A stretch of DNA of 64,000 nt from Herminiimonas sp. KBW02 (lineage in GTDB: Bacteria > Pseudomonadota > Gammaproteobacteria > Burkholderiales > Burkholderiaceae_D). This document shows, one piece after another, positions 1-8,634 of this stretch. The stretch lies in contig NZ_QAJP01000007.1 in NCBI RefSeq assembly GCF_003852535.1, positions 124,001 through 188,000 on the forward strand, read 5' to 3'. Made by a program: the position numbers and the translations under genes. The stretch's first letter is position 1. Every line of letters starts with the position of its first letter. Below the pieces are notes generated by a model. The model saw only the letters and a program-made list of their open reading frames with translations, ran no database searches and was not told the origin of the DNA.

Positions 1-1568
1 CTATGGTTGGTATCGCCAACGGTCACTCGACGATCACACCATGTAACTCCGGCCTGCAAAAGCTGGCTGACATCGCCATCAAGACCGTCAAGGACTCGGG
101 TGGCAACCCGCAAGTATTCGGCACACCGACGATTTCCGACGGTATGTCCATGGGTACCGAAGGCATGAAGTACTCGCTGATTTCGCGCGAAGTCATCGCC
201 GACTGTATCGAAACAGCTGTTAACGGCCAATGGATGGACGGCGTGCTGGTCATCGGTGGTTGCGACAAGAATATGCCAGGCGGCATGATCGCGATGCTGC
301 GCACCAACGTACCAAGTATTTATGTATACGGCGGCACCATCAAACCAGGCCACTGGAAAGGTAAAGACCTGACCATCGTTTCCGCGTTTGAAGCTGTCGG
401 TGAATTCACCGCTGGTCGCATGTCGCAAGAAGACTTCGACGGTATCGAACGCAATGCCTGCCCATCGGCTGGTTCCTGCGGCGGTATGTACACTGCCAAC
501 ACCATGTCGTCGGCATTTGAAGCACTGGGCCTGGCCTTGCCATACTCGTCGACCATGGCTAACCCTGACGATGAAAAAGTCGGCTCCGCTGCAGAATCCG
601 CACGCGTGCTGATCGAAGCCATCAAGAAAGACCTGAAGCCACGCGATATCGTGACCCGCAAGGCAATCGAAAATGCAGTTGCGGTCATCATGGCTACCGG
701 CGGTTCGACCAATGCGGTCTTGCACTTCCTCGCGATTGCACACGCTGCTGAAGTTGAATGGACCATCGACGACTTCGAACGTATGCGCAAGAAAGTACCT
801 GTCATCTGCGATCTGAAACCATCGGGTCAATACGTGGCTACTGATTTGCACAAGGCTGGTGGCATTCCACAAGTCATGAAAGTCTTGCTGGATGCTGGCT
901 TGCTGCACGGTGATTGCATGACCATCACTGGTCAGACCGTAGCGGAAGCGCTGGCGAACATACCATCGGTACCGAGCGCAGAGCAAAAGGTCATCCATCC
1001 GATCAAGGATGCGCTGTACGAACAAGGCCATCTGGCTATCCTGAAAGGCAATCTGTCGCCTGAAGGTTGCGTAGCAAAAATCACCGGCCTGAAAAATCCT
1101 GTGATCACCGGTCCTGCACGCGTATTCGACGACGAGTACTCGGCGATGGATGCGATCATGGCGAAGAAAATCGTCGCTGGCGACGTACTGGTCTTGCGTT
1201 ACCTCGGCCCTAAAGGCGGTCCTGGTATGCCTGAGATGCTGGCACCGACCTCGGCGCTGGTTGGTCAGGGCCTGGGCGAGTCCGTCGGCTTGATTACCGA
1301 TGGTCGTTTCTCTGGCGGTACCTGGGGCATGGTGGTTGGTCACGTGTCGCCGGAAGCTTTCGTGGGTGGCCTGATTGGTCTGGTAGAAGAGGGTGATTCG
1401 GTCACCATCGATGCACACAATCTGCTGATCCAGTTGAACGTACCGGAAGAAGAAATCGCACGTCGTCGCGCGAACTGGAAGCAACCTGCGCCACGTTACA
1501 CACGCGGTGTCTTGTCGAAGTTCGCTGCTCTGGCTTCGACCGCCAGCAAAGGCGCAGTCACTGGCTGA
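1..1568 (+). CDS. ilvD: Dihydroxy-acid dehydratase (5' end outside window)
   Basis: IlvD dehydrates 2,3-dihydroxy-3-methylbutanoate and its 3-methylpentanoate homologue to the 2-keto acids that precede valine, leucine and isoleucine; it is a cytosolic Fe-S enzyme. The visible 521 residues match the family throughout. Seen: [10 protein letters not shown] around residue 85 and [15 protein letters not shown] around 153 (the cysteines expected to bind the cluster), and [14 protein letters not shown] near the C-terminus. The first visible Met is an internal one; family members are about 555-560 residues, so roughly 35-40 N-terminal residues lie upstream of the window. The gene ends in a strong terminator, so it is the last gene of its transcript. 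Identification is very secure. Confidence 0.97.
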   Translation, partial: MVGIANGHSTITPCNSGLQKLADIAIKTVKDSGGNPQVFGTPTISDGMSMGTEGMKYSLISREVIADCIETAVNGQWMDGVLVIGGCDKNMPGGMIAMLRTNVPSIYVYGGTIKPGHWKGKDLTIVSAFEAVGEFTAGRMSQEDFDGIERNACPSAGSCGGMYTANTMSSAFEALGLALPYSSTMANPDDEKVGSAAESARVLIEAIKKDLKPRDIVTRKAIENAVAVIMATGGSTNAVLHFLAIAHAAEVEWTIDDFERMRKKVPVICDLKPSGQYVATDLHKAGGIPQVMKVLLDAGLLHGDCMTITGQTVAEALANIPSVPSAEQKVIHPIKDALYEQGHLAILKGNLSPEGCVAKITGLKNPVITGPARVFDDEYSAMDAIMAKKIVAGDVLVLRYLGPKGGPGMPEMLAPTSALVGQGLGESVGLITDGRFSGGTWGMVVGHVSPEAFVGGLIGLVEEGDSVTIDAHNLLIQLNVPEEEIARRRANWKQPAPRYTRGVLSKFAALASTASKGAVTG

Positions 1569-1588
1569 TAGTTGCTTGCTGTACGCGT

Positions 1589-1617
1589 AAAAAAGCCGGC
1601 TGATGCCGGCTTTTTTT
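1589..1617 (+). terminator. Rho-independent terminator of ilvD
   Basis: Hairpin AAAAGCCGGC-TGAT-GCCGGC followed by seven T, starting about 20 bases after the ilvD stop codon. Confidence 0.9.
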
Positions 1618-1649
1618 ATGTGTGTATGGAATTGCGGTTTTTGTTTCCT

Positions 1650-1672
1650 TTATCCACATTTTCTGTGGATAA
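1650..1672. promoter_or_regulatory. Two inverted consensus DnaA boxes
   Basis: TTATCCACA (1650-1658) and TGTGGATAA (1664-1672) are two perfect copies of the strong DnaA box, facing each other with a TTTTC spacer. They lie between the ilvD terminator and the 3' end of the GGDEF gene. No dnaA, dnaN or AT-rich unwinding region is nearby, so an origin is unlikely. A DnaA-titrating or regulatory site, or a chance hairpin, are the alternatives. Confidence 0.5.
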
Positions 1673-1769
1673 CTCTGGGGGAAACTCATGGTCGCAATGC
1701 GCATAGCCTTGCTGCTATTGGCATCGATATAAATTGCCTATCCGCTGATGCTTTTGCGCAATAGGAAAG

Positions 1770-3149
1770 TCAGTCGGCAAACACGAATTTATTTTTGCCG
1801 AGCTGCTTGGCCCGGTACATCGCCGCGTCGGCACGCTGCATGAGCTCTTCATGCCCGAATCCGGGCTGATACATGGCGACGCCTATGCTGGCTGAGACCA
1901 CGACTTGTTTGCCGTCGATTTCTACTGCTTCCTGAGCGGCTTTGATCATGCGTGCCAGGATTCTTTCGCATTCCTCTATCGTATGCAGTTCGTTCAGGAC
2001 GACGACGAATTCGTCGCCGCCAAAGCGTGCCAGCATATCGCTCGCACGCATGCAGTTGTGCAGGCGCAGCGACATTTGTTGCAGCAGATAATCACCGGTG
2101 GCATGACCGAGGCTATCGTTGACTTCCTTGAAGCCGTCAAGGTCGATGAAGCAGACGGCGACCTGGTGCTCGCCATTCGCGGCACTTGCAATAGCTTGTT
2201 TCAGATGGCTTTCCAGCAGGCGACGATTCGGCAGGCCGGTCAAGGCATCGTACTGCGCGATGCTTTGTAATTCCTTGCGGCTGCGGATGACGCCAGCCAG
2301 GATATAAGCGAACCAGCCCATGCAAAGACTGCTGATGAGAATGATGACGGTTGCAATGAGCAGGCGTGTGCCGTTTTGCCAGTCGTCCTTTTTGCTGACT
2401 TCCAGGGTCCATTCTTCATTGCCGACCTTCACCTCGCGTGTATAGATGCGACCTTGCATGGGTTTGCGCGAAGCTGCAATCAGTTCAACTCTGGCTGTCT
2501 GCGGATTTCTGCCGCTCAGGCGATAGGCGTAGCCACGGCTTTCCATATTTTCCAGGCGCGCTTCGCTGAAGGCATCAGGAAACTTCAGGGTCACCATGGT
2601 ATAGCCCCAGAAATAAGTTTTACCTTCTGCCGTTTTCAGAAACACAGGGAGCTTGCCGATGGCTCCCATAGGCCCTTGCAGTAAACGGATAGGGCCGTAG
2701 AACTCGACGATATTCTGATTCATGGCTGGTATCAGTGTGGCGCGGTCCAGCCCTGCCAGGATGTCTTGACCGTTAACGCAGGAGTTGCTGGCAGCCGGTT
2801 CGATTTGCTGCACCACGCCCTCAGGTGCCAGGGCCAGGGCATACGCGCCTTTATACATACTCAGCATGTATTTCGAAAGACGCGAGAATTCAGCGACGCG
2901 GCCTTTACCCTGATGCACCATGACCGCCAGCGCATTGGCAGCGGACAGCGCATGGTCGAATTGACGGGTAATCGCGGTGGCATAACTGGAGACCAGTTGA
3001 TTCGCACGCGCCATCTCGATCTCGCGCCGGTTGGATTCGGTCTTGAAGTAAATCCAGCCACCGACCATAGCGGTCAGCAGGAATACGATGATGGGAAGTC
3101 GCCAGCCATGGCGAGTAGGGTGCGCGGGAAACATTAAAGGTAGGCGCAT
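1770..3149 (-). CDS. Membrane diguanylate cyclase with CHASE-like sensor
   Basis: A 459-residue inner-membrane signalling protein predicted to make cyclic di-GMP from GTP. A first membrane segment (about residues 18-36) and a second (263-285) bracket a periplasmic region of about 225 residues that resembles a CHASE sensor. A complete GGDEF domain follows, with the active-site GGDEF at 377-381 and an RxxD inhibitory site (R368-D371) five residues upstream, so feedback inhibition by c-di-GMP is expected. There is no EAL domain. The start is an ATG with a GAGG ribosome-binding site seven bases upstream. The ligand cannot be read from the sequence. It is monocistronic on the minus strand. Confidence 0.9.
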   Translation of the reverse strand: MRLPLMFPAHPTRHGWRLPIIVFLLTAMVGGWIYFKTESNRREIEMARANQLVSSYATAITRQFDHALSAANALAVMVHQGKGRVAEFSRLSKYMLSMYKGAYALALAPEGVVQQIEPAASNSCVNGQDILAGLDRATLIPAMNQNIVEFYGPIRLLQGPMGAIGKLPVFLKTAEGKTYFWGYTMVTLKFPDAFSEARLENMESRGYAYRLSGRNPQTARVELIAASRKPMQGRIYTREVKVGNEEWTLEVSKKDDWQNGTRLLIATVIILISSLCMGWFAYILAGVIRSRKELQSIAQYDALTGLPNRRLLESHLKQAIASAANGEHQVAVCFIDLDGFKEVNDSLGHATGDYLLQQMSLRLHNCMRASDMLARFGGDEFVVVLNELHTIEECERILARMIKAAQEAVEIDGKQVVVSASIGVAMYQPGFGHEELMQRADAAMYRAKQLGKNKFVFAD

Positions 3150-3323
3150 GATGTGGCCTCACTTTAAAATTTATTGAGCAGGCTTTGCTGTTCCTAGTAG
3201 AACCGCTCTGCCGGACAGGGTCAAGGATGTGCGAGTTTTGTTTAGAAATGTTTACTCGATGTAGGACTAGAGCTGGTGTAGGAAAAGTCTGGTCGATGAG
3301 GGCAGCGAGCGATCAGTTGGCGG

Positions 3324-3539
3324 CTATTTGAAGGTTTTCTTCACGCGTTCCTGGCGCGCTTTTTCCAATTGCTCGTGTGCTTTGCGCTTGTCGAGGCCGA
3401 GCATGCGTTCGATGAACTCAAACCAGATAAAGGCCAGCGCGAACAAGCCCGCGATCCACCACCATGACAGGTCTGCGAGTGGACCGACTTCAAAGTATTT
3501 CAAAACGGTCAACAGTACGATCGCGATGATGAGTATCAT
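3324..3539 (-). CDS. Small Trp-rich membrane protein
   Basis: A 71-residue protein with a start at MILIIAIV, chosen because AGGGAG lies just upstream; an earlier in-frame start has no ribosome-binding site. It has two hydrophobic helices with a WWW run between them, ending in a basic, Lys/Arg/Glu-rich tail (KRKAHEQLEKARQERVKK). This matches the small Trp-rich protein family (TIGR04438) common in Burkholderiales, whose function is unknown. The tail should sit in the cytoplasm. The gene is alone between the GGDEF gene and the divergent cytochrome gene. Confidence 0.8.
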   Translation of the reverse strand: MILIIAIVLLTVLKYFEVGPLADLSWWWIAGLFALAFIWFEFIERMLGLDKRKAHEQLEKARQERVKKTFK

Positions 3540-3697
3540 GAATTCTCCCTTACGCCGGAGCATATTGTGAAAAAGAGTAACGGTCAATTGCAGGCGTCAA
3601 CTTGCGTGTTAGCTTGACGTTATAGCAGTATGGGTGTGCGCTATCGCGATGCGCAAAACACGGTAGAATGGCGGCGATCAATCTTGTGGAGAAAAGC

Positions 3698-4006
3698 ATG
3701 AAACGTACTTTGTTGCTTGGTTTGGTTCTGGCTGCAGGCGTGTCGAATGTCGCGCTGGCGAATGCTGATTTGGCGAAGGCAAAGAATTGTATGGCTTGCC
3801 ACTCGGTGACCAACAAGGTGGTGGGTCCTTCCTTTAAAGACATCGCAGCAAAGTATTCTGGCCAAAAAGGCGCAGAAGATAAACTTGTGCAAAAGGTATT
3901 GAAGGGCGGTAGCGGCACCTGGGGTGCTGTGCCTATGCCGGCTAATGCTCAGGTTAGTGAGGCTGAGGCCCGGACGCTGGTTTCTTGGATTATGACTTTG
4001 AAGTAA
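3698..4006 (+). CDS. Periplasmic monohaem cytochrome c (c-551/c-552 type)
   Basis: A 102-residue class I cytochrome c. A Sec signal peptide of about 22 residues (cleavage near ALA-NAD) is followed immediately by the haem-binding motif CMACH; the Met in VPMPAN near residue 82 is the likely second axial ligand. Length and layout fit small soluble electron carriers of the c-551/c-552 type, which shuttle electrons in the periplasm to terminal oxidases or peroxidases. The ATG at 3698 was chosen because GTGGAGA precedes it at normal spacing and the signal peptide begins there. A terminator follows, so it is monocistronic. The redox partner is not evident from its neighbours. Confidence 0.9.
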   Translation: MKRTLLLGLVLAAGVSNVALANADLAKAKNCMACHSVTNKVVGPSFKDIAAKYSGQKGAEDKLVQKVLKGGSGTWGAVPMPANAQVSEAEARTLVSWIMTLK

Positions 4007-4025
4007 TCGAGGTTGGTTGGATATG

Positions 4026-4052
4026 AAAAGCACGCTATATGCGTGCTTTTTT
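4026..4052 (+). terminator. Terminator of cytochrome c gene
   Basis: Hairpin AAAGCACGC-TATAT-GCGTGCTTT followed by a T run about 20 bases after the stop codon. Confidence 0.88.
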
Positions 4053-4084
4053 ATTATTTGGTTTGTGTTTCATGTTACTTATAC

Positions 4085-4153
4085 TTTTCTCTCTTCGTGG
4101 AGAAGTGCGTTGCCGGGCCACTCCCGGCAACGCACCTCTCTACGGAGAGAAAA
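4085..4153. repeat. 69-bp imperfect palindrome
   Basis: Perfect 13-bp inner arms GTGCGTTGCCGGG (4105-4117) and its complement (4123-4135) surround a 5-base loop. Outer arms (TTTTCTCTC... and ...GAGAGAAAA) extend the pairing with a few mismatches to about 32 bp per side. It sits in the 440-bp gene-free stretch 4007-4448, just after the cytochrome terminator, and is too long for an ordinary terminator. It may be a small dispersed palindromic element. The rest of that stretch up to 4350 shows nothing I can name. Confidence 0.6.
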
Positions 4154-4357
4154 CCGAATTAGCAACATCAACACAAAACCAGACAAGCACATAATCGCCC
4201 CCATTAAGTGCACCCCCTCTCCATTTCGGCGCACATTCTTGCCTGCCGCACATTTGATTACAGCTGTTTGTATCCGCTTTACCACACCCAATTTACCCCT
4301 TCCCCATAGAGGGAAGCCCCTCTCGCTTTCCGATTGGCACGCTTGTTGCTGAACATA

Positions 4358-4415
4358 ATTCAAGCTACTTGAATAAATAAGTTTTTATTGTTACTGTCAT
4401 TCAAGCAACTTGAAT
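4358..4415 (+). promoter_or_regulatory. Promoter and two 17-bp operators of the liv-amidase operon
   Basis: ATTCAAGCTACTTGAAT (4358-4374) and ATTCAAGCAACTTGAAT (4399-4415) are near-identical palindromes with 7-bp arms, 41 bp apart (about four helical turns). Between and overlapping them is a plausible sigma-70 promoter: TTGAAT (4369-4374), 17 bp, TACTGT (4392-4397). The first palindrome overlaps the -35 element and the second covers the start region, the layout of a repressor pair. The regulator is unknown; the flanking XRE-cupin gene is one candidate and a MarR-type protein elsewhere another. Confidence 0.65.
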
Positions 4416-4448
4416 TGTTCCCGTCGATCGTTTTCAAAGGAGATAAAA

Positions 4449-5624
4449 GTGAGCAAGACCAACACTGTATTAAAGGCGGCGGTTGTCTGTGCTGCTGTGG
4501 GCATGGGTTTATTGAGCATGACGGCATCGGCCAAGGATGTCGTGAAGATTGCATTTGTTGGGCCGTTGACTGGCGGTGTCTCCTCTATCGGTCTGGGCGG
4601 GCGTAATTCAGCCGACCTCGCAGTGCGCTTGCGCAATGCAGACCCGAAATCCAAGTACACCTATCAACTCGTGACGCAGGATGATGAGTGTCGTCCTAAC
4701 GTCGGCGTGCAGGTTGCTACCAAAGTTGCTGCTGATAAGAGCATCATTGCTGGCGTAACCCATTTCTGTTCCGCAGTGGCGATGGGTACGGTCGCTGTTT
4801 ATAATCGCTTCGGTTTGCCGGTCATCGTGTGGGGCGCAGTGCTGCCTGAGATCACATACGGCAATGACTTCAAGGAAGTCCATCGCGTCAATGGCACGAT
4901 GATTAACCAGAGCGAAGTGGCGGCCAAGTTCATGATCAGCAAGGGCTATAAGAAGTGGGCGATCATTCATGACACCACCGATTACGGCAAAGGCCATAAC
5001 AAGTATTTCTCCGAGTTCGTGAAGAAGAATGGCGGCTCCGTGCTGTCCACTTTTGGTGTGACTGCCGACCAGCAGGATTTCACCACCGAACTGACCAAGA
5101 TCCGCGAACTGAAACCTGATGTCGTCTACTTCGGTGGCCTGACACCGCTCGGCGTCCGTATCCGCACCCAGATGGAAAAACTCGGTATCAAGGCGCAGTT
5201 TGAAGGCACCTCCGGTATCAAGTCGGATGCATATATCCAGGGTGTAGGCGAGAAAGTGGCTGAAGGCTCCCTGTCCTTCATCGAAGGCGCACCTTGGGAA
5301 AAAATCCCGGGCGGCTTGTTCTTCACCGCCAAGTACCAGTTGCAAAAATACAGCGAACCACCTGAAGCCTACGGTCCATTCGCATACGCAGCTGCCAACC
5401 TGATCATGGATGCAGTTGAAAAAGTCGGCCCGGATCGCAAGAAGGTGCGTGATGTGCTGAACCAGACCAAGGACGCCGATACCCTGATCGGTAAAGTGAC
5501 GTTCGATGACCATCGCCAAAACATCGTGCCATTGGTAACCAAGTATGTGGTTGAAGATGGCAAGTGGGTGATTTGGGAAGACAGCAGCTATGCCACTGGC
5601 AAGCGCAAGTTGTCCGGGCTCTAA
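4449..5624 (+). CDS. Liv/amide-type ABC transporter substrate-binding protein
   Basis: A periplasmic binding protein of 391 residues (type I fold, Peripla_BP_6/LivK family). The signal peptide ends near ASA-KD and the mature protein begins VKIAFVGPLTG, as usual in this family. The start is a GTG with AAAGGAGA six bases upstream; a TTG at 4410 lies inside an operator and is rejected. It is the first gene of a seven-gene operon with its own permeases, ATPases and two hydrolases of C-N bonds. The ligand is therefore more likely an amide, ureide or N-carbamoyl compound than leucine. A hairpin downstream may keep its expression above that of the membrane genes. Confidence 0.88.
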   Translation: MSKTNTVLKAAVVCAAVGMGLLSMTASAKDVVKIAFVGPLTGGVSSIGLGGRNSADLAVRLRNADPKSKYTYQLVTQDDECRPNVGVQVATKVAADKSIIAGVTHFCSAVAMGTVAVYNRFGLPVIVWGAVLPEITYGNDFKEVHRVNGTMINQSEVAAKFMISKGYKKWAIIHDTTDYGKGHNKYFSEFVKKNGGSVLSTFGVTADQQDFTTELTKIRELKPDVVYFGGLTPLGVRIRTQMEKLGIKAQFEGTSGIKSDAYIQGVGEKVAEGSLSFIEGAPWEKIPGGLFFTAKYQLQKYSEPPEAYGPFAYAAANLIMDAVEKVGPDRKKVRDVLNQTKDADTLIGKVTFDDHRQNIVPLVTKYVVEDGKWVIWEDSSYATGKRKLSGL

Positions 5625-5656
5625 GCTCTAAGCAATCATAAGACAGGCATGAGAAC

Positions 5657-5685
5657 GCAGGCCCCGCCCCTGTGCGGGGACCTGC
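5657..5685 (+). promoter_or_regulatory. Intercistronic GC-rich hairpin
   Basis: GCAGG-CCCCGC paired with GCGGGG-ACCTGC around a 6-base loop, one bulged base, no T run. It lies in the 91-bp gap between the binding-protein and permease genes. Such hairpins often stabilise the upstream message of a binding protein against 3' exonucleases; that role is an inference. Confidence 0.55.
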
Positions 5686-5715
5686 TGCCTGAGAGAATTT
5701 GGAACGGAGCAAACG

Positions 5716-6645
5716 ATGAGTGAAATCGGTCAATATGTGTTTAACGGACTGATGCTGGGCATGATCTATGCCATGGTGGCGGTCGGTTTTACCTTGTTTT
5801 TTGGCGTACTGGACGTCATCAAGTTTTCGCATGGCGATACCTTGATGGTCGGTGCGTTCGCAGGCCTGACGGCTTCCACTGGTGTATTGATGCTGGATAT
5901 CAGTTCACCCTGGATACGTTTGCTGGCTGTCGTGATTAGTGCGGTGTGCGTGACCGGTTTGCTCGGTGCGGCGATCGCCAAATTCCTGATTCTTCCCTTG
6001 CATAAGGCACCGCCGCTGAATACTTTGCTGGCGACCCTGATGCTGGGTACGGTGATGCGTGAATCGGTGCGTCTGTTTTATCCGGACGGTTCGAATTCCA
6101 AACCTTTCCCTTCCTTGCTGCCTACCGGCTCGGTCGATATCGGTACGCTGGCGCTACGAGCGGATAACGTGATCCTGCTGATCAGCGGGCTGGCGATTAT
6201 CGCCGGCGTGCACTTCCTGATTACCCGCACCCGCCTCGGTATGGCGATCCGTGCGGTGGCGCAGGACGGTGAAACCGCACGCCTGATGGGTATTAATTTT
6301 GAAGCAGTGGTCTTGCTGACGTTTGCACTGGGCTCCGGCATGGCCGCGCTGGCTGGTGTGATGAACGGCCTGTACTACAACGAGATCAACTTCAACGTGG
6401 GCTTGTTGCTCGGCGTGATCGGCTTCTCGGCTGCGATTCTGGGCGGACTGGGCAATATCTACGGTGCGATTCTCGGCGGCTTCCTGTTCGCTGCATTGCA
6501 GGTACTGGGCAGCGCCTTGTTGCCAGCCCTGATACCGAATATCCCTAGCGCATACAAAGACGTCTTCGCCTTTGCTGTCGTCATTATTTTGATGGCGTGG
6601 AAACCAACCGGGCTGATTGCCGAAAAATCAAGCGAGCGAGTCTGA
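5716..6645 (+). CDS. Liv-type ABC transporter permease (LivH family)
   Basis: A 309-residue inner-membrane permease of the LivH/BPD_transp_2 family, one half of the channel of the importer encoded here. It opens QYVFNGLMLGMIYAMVAVGFTLFFGV, typical of LivH, and has about eight hydrophobic helices. RLGMAIRAVAQDGETARLMGI near residues 175-195 is the conserved cytoplasmic loop that contacts the ATPases. It starts after GGAACGGAGC and ends one base before the next gene. Partners are the permease at 6647 and ATPases at 7810 and 8631. Confidence 0.92.
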   Translation: MSEIGQYVFNGLMLGMIYAMVAVGFTLFFGVLDVIKFSHGDTLMVGAFAGLTASTGVLMLDISSPWIRLLAVVISAVCVTGLLGAAIAKFLILPLHKAPPLNTLLATLMLGTVMRESVRLFYPDGSNSKPFPSLLPTGSVDIGTLALRADNVILLISGLAIIAGVHFLITRTRLGMAIRAVAQDGETARLMGINFEAVVLLTFALGSGMAALAGVMNGLYYNEINFNVGLLLGVIGFSAAILGGLGNIYGAILGGFLFAALQVLGSALLPALIPNIPSAYKDVFAFAVVIILMAWKPTGLIAEKSSERV

Positions 6646-6646
6646 T

Positions 6647-7810
6647 ATGAGCGACATCAAATTGAAAACAAATTCAGCCAAGCTGGTATTGGCGCTGGCC
6701 ACCGTTCTGGTGACAGCATATATGTGGTTGTTCCTGCACGCAGAATCGCAGCTCGCCATCGGCGTCCTGATCGTGCTGGCGCTGGTGCTGGCTATCGTCG
6801 GCAAGAAAACCGGCACCACGCAAAAGGTAGAGCAGGCGGCTGCCAGCCGTCCCGGGCTGGCGCGTCTGTGGACCGTCATGGGCTTGCTGGCTCTGGTAGC
6901 AGCGTTCTATGACAGCCACTTCGTACTGATGATGATTTGCGCAGTCCTGTTGTATTCGACTGCATGCATGGGACTGACCTTGCAATTCGGCTTTGTCGGT
7001 GTGGCCAACTTTGCGGGTGCCGCTTTCTTCGGTATCGGTAGCTACACCACTGCGGTGCTGGCGACGCATACCGGCTTGCCGCAATTGGCCAATATAGCGA
7101 TCTCCGGTGTGGTTGCTGCCATCATCGGTTCGGTGCTGATCCTGCCGGTGCTGCGTACGCGTGGTCACTATGCGGCTTTGGTCACGATTGCATTCGGCAT
7201 CCTGTTCAAAACCTTTATTGAGGTCAATGACGTGCTCGGCGGTCCGCAAGGTTTGCAAGTGCCGGGCATGCAATTGTTCGGTCATGCCTTCAATGACGGC
7301 TTCAAACTGTTTGGTATCGAGTTCTCCTTCTATGTGTCCTACGTGCTGCTGAGTCTGGTGATCTGCGCTGGTGCTTTTGTACTGGTGAAAGCACTGGAAC
7401 GGTCTTGGGTAGGCTTGAGCATGGACGTGGTGCGTACCGATGAAACTGCTGCGGCCACTTTCGGTCTGCATATCGCACGCTGGAAGGTGATTGCATTCAC
7501 CATGGGTAATTTGTTCGCCGGTATCGCCGGTAGCGTGTACGGCATGATGGTGGGCTTCATCGCACCGAACAACTTTACCTTCTCCGATTCGCTGTTGCTG
7601 GTATCGATCGCCATCCTTGGCGGCCTCGGCAATCCGGTTGGTCTGATCCCTGCCGCCATCATCGTGCTGATGCTGCCGGAGAAGCTGCAGTTCATCCAGG
7701 AATATCGCGTCTTGCTGTACGCAGCATTGGTGATCGCGATCCTGCTGTTCCGTCCTGAAGGCTTGTTGCCACGCAAGACACGCCTGTTCTTTAGCAGAAA
7801 GGACGCCTAA
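6647..7810 (+). CDS. Liv-type ABC transporter permease (LivM family)
   Basis: The second permease, 387 residues, LivM family. The N-terminal 80 residues hold two extra hydrophobic segments, then the core GLTLQFGFVGVANFAGAAFFGIGSY, a family hallmark. The loop SWVGLSMDVVRTDETAAATFG corresponds to the ATPase-contact region. The ATG at 6647 was chosen because it lies one base after the livH stop and the protein begins naturally there; an in-frame start inside livH would add ten residues. Its stop overlaps the next start by one base (TAATG), showing translational coupling with the ATPase gene. Confidence 0.92.
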   Translation: MSDIKLKTNSAKLVLALATVLVTAYMWLFLHAESQLAIGVLIVLALVLAIVGKKTGTTQKVEQAAASRPGLARLWTVMGLLALVAAFYDSHFVLMMICAVLLYSTACMGLTLQFGFVGVANFAGAAFFGIGSYTTAVLATHTGLPQLANIAISGVVAAIIGSVLILPVLRTRGHYAALVTIAFGILFKTFIEVNDVLGGPQGLQVPGMQLFGHAFNDGFKLFGIEFSFYVSYVLLSLVICAGAFVLVKALERSWVGLSMDVVRTDETAAATFGLHIARWKVIAFTMGNLFAGIAGSVYGMMVGFIAPNNFTFSDSLLLVSIAILGGLGNPVGLIPAAIIVLMLPEKLQFIQEYRVLLYAALVIAILLFRPEGLLPRKTRLFFSRKDA

Positions 7811-8634
7811 TGAACGCCACAACCATGAATCACGTAGAGCGCCCTGCACATACTATCGGCGGCAAGCTGGTCGGTGTTACCGACCTGACGATGCGCTTCG
7901 GTGGTCTGACCGCGCTTGATCAGTTGAATATGCATATCAACGAAGGCGAAGTGCTGGGCTTACTCGGGCCTAACGGTTCCGGTAAGACCACCTTCTTCAA
8001 CGTGCTGACTGGCTTGTATAAAGCCAGCAGCGGTTCGATTATTTACAAAGGCCAGGAAGTCATCGGCCAGACACCGCAGGAGATTTATCGTAGCGGCGTG
8101 GCACGTACCTTCCAGCGTTCACGCCTGTCATTGCCATTGACGGTGTTCGACAACATCGTGATCGGCGATTACCAGCACATGAACCATGGCCTGTTCTTCA
8201 ATCTGTTCCAGCGCAAAGCCTTCCGTGCTGAATACGATTCCTATGTGAGCAAGGTAGAAGCGCTGCTGAATATTTTCAGCCCGCCTCTGGTGGCACGTAT
8301 GTTCGAGCCGGTCGGTACGTTCACCATGATCGATCGTCGCCGCATTGAAGTCTGTCGCGCTTTGCTGAGCCAGCCGCGCCTGCTGCTGCTGGATGAGCCT
8401 TCGGCGGGTATGACGCATGACGAAACCGAAGCCCTGATGGATGACATCCTGCAGGTACGCGGCAAGCTGGAAAACCTCACCATCGTGCTGATCGAACATG
8501 AAATGAATGTGATCGAGCGCATTACCGATCGCTGCATCGTATTCAACTACGGCAAGAAAATTGCCGAAGGCACTTACGCAGAAATCACCGCTGATCCTAA
8601 TGTGCAAACCGCTTACCTGGGAGAAGCCGAATGA
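7810..8634 (+). CDS. Liv-type ABC transporter ATPase (LivG family), atypical signature
   Basis: A 274-residue ABC ATPase of the LivG family with an N-terminal extension of about 17 residues. Walker [10 protein letters not shown], the Q-loop (ARTFQRSRL), Walker B LLLLDEP and the switch His in IEHEMNV are intact. The ABC signature is not: where relatives have LSYGQQRR or LSYANRRR, this protein reads TFTMIDRRR (residues 170-178), lacking the conserved Ser and Gly. The partner ATPase has a normal signature, so the pair may have one canonical and one degenerate ATP site. Start and stop overlap both neighbours, so it is clearly part of the operon. Confidence 0.9.
   Translation: MNATTMNHVERPAHTIGGKLVGVTDLTMRFGGLTALDQLNMHINEGEVLGLLGPNGSGKTTFFNVLTGLYKASSGSIIYKGQEVIGQTPQEIYRSGVARTFQRSRLSLPLTVFDNIVIGDYQHMNHGLFFNLFQRKAFRAEYDSYVSKVEALLNIFSPPLVARMFEPVGTFTMIDRRRIEVCRALLSQPRLLLLDEPSAGMTHDETEALMDDILQVRGKLENLTIVLIEHEMNVIERITDRCIVFNYGKKIAEGTYAEITADPNVQTAYLGEAE

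Noticed and set aside
1640-1690. Replication origin at the paired DnaA boxes
   Set aside because: Only two boxes, no dnaA/dnaN/gyrB and no AT-rich unwinding stretch.
6674-7849. A 391-codon minus-strand frame opposite the LivM gene
   Set aside because: Gln/His-rich shadow translation typical of antisense to a hydrophobic protein.
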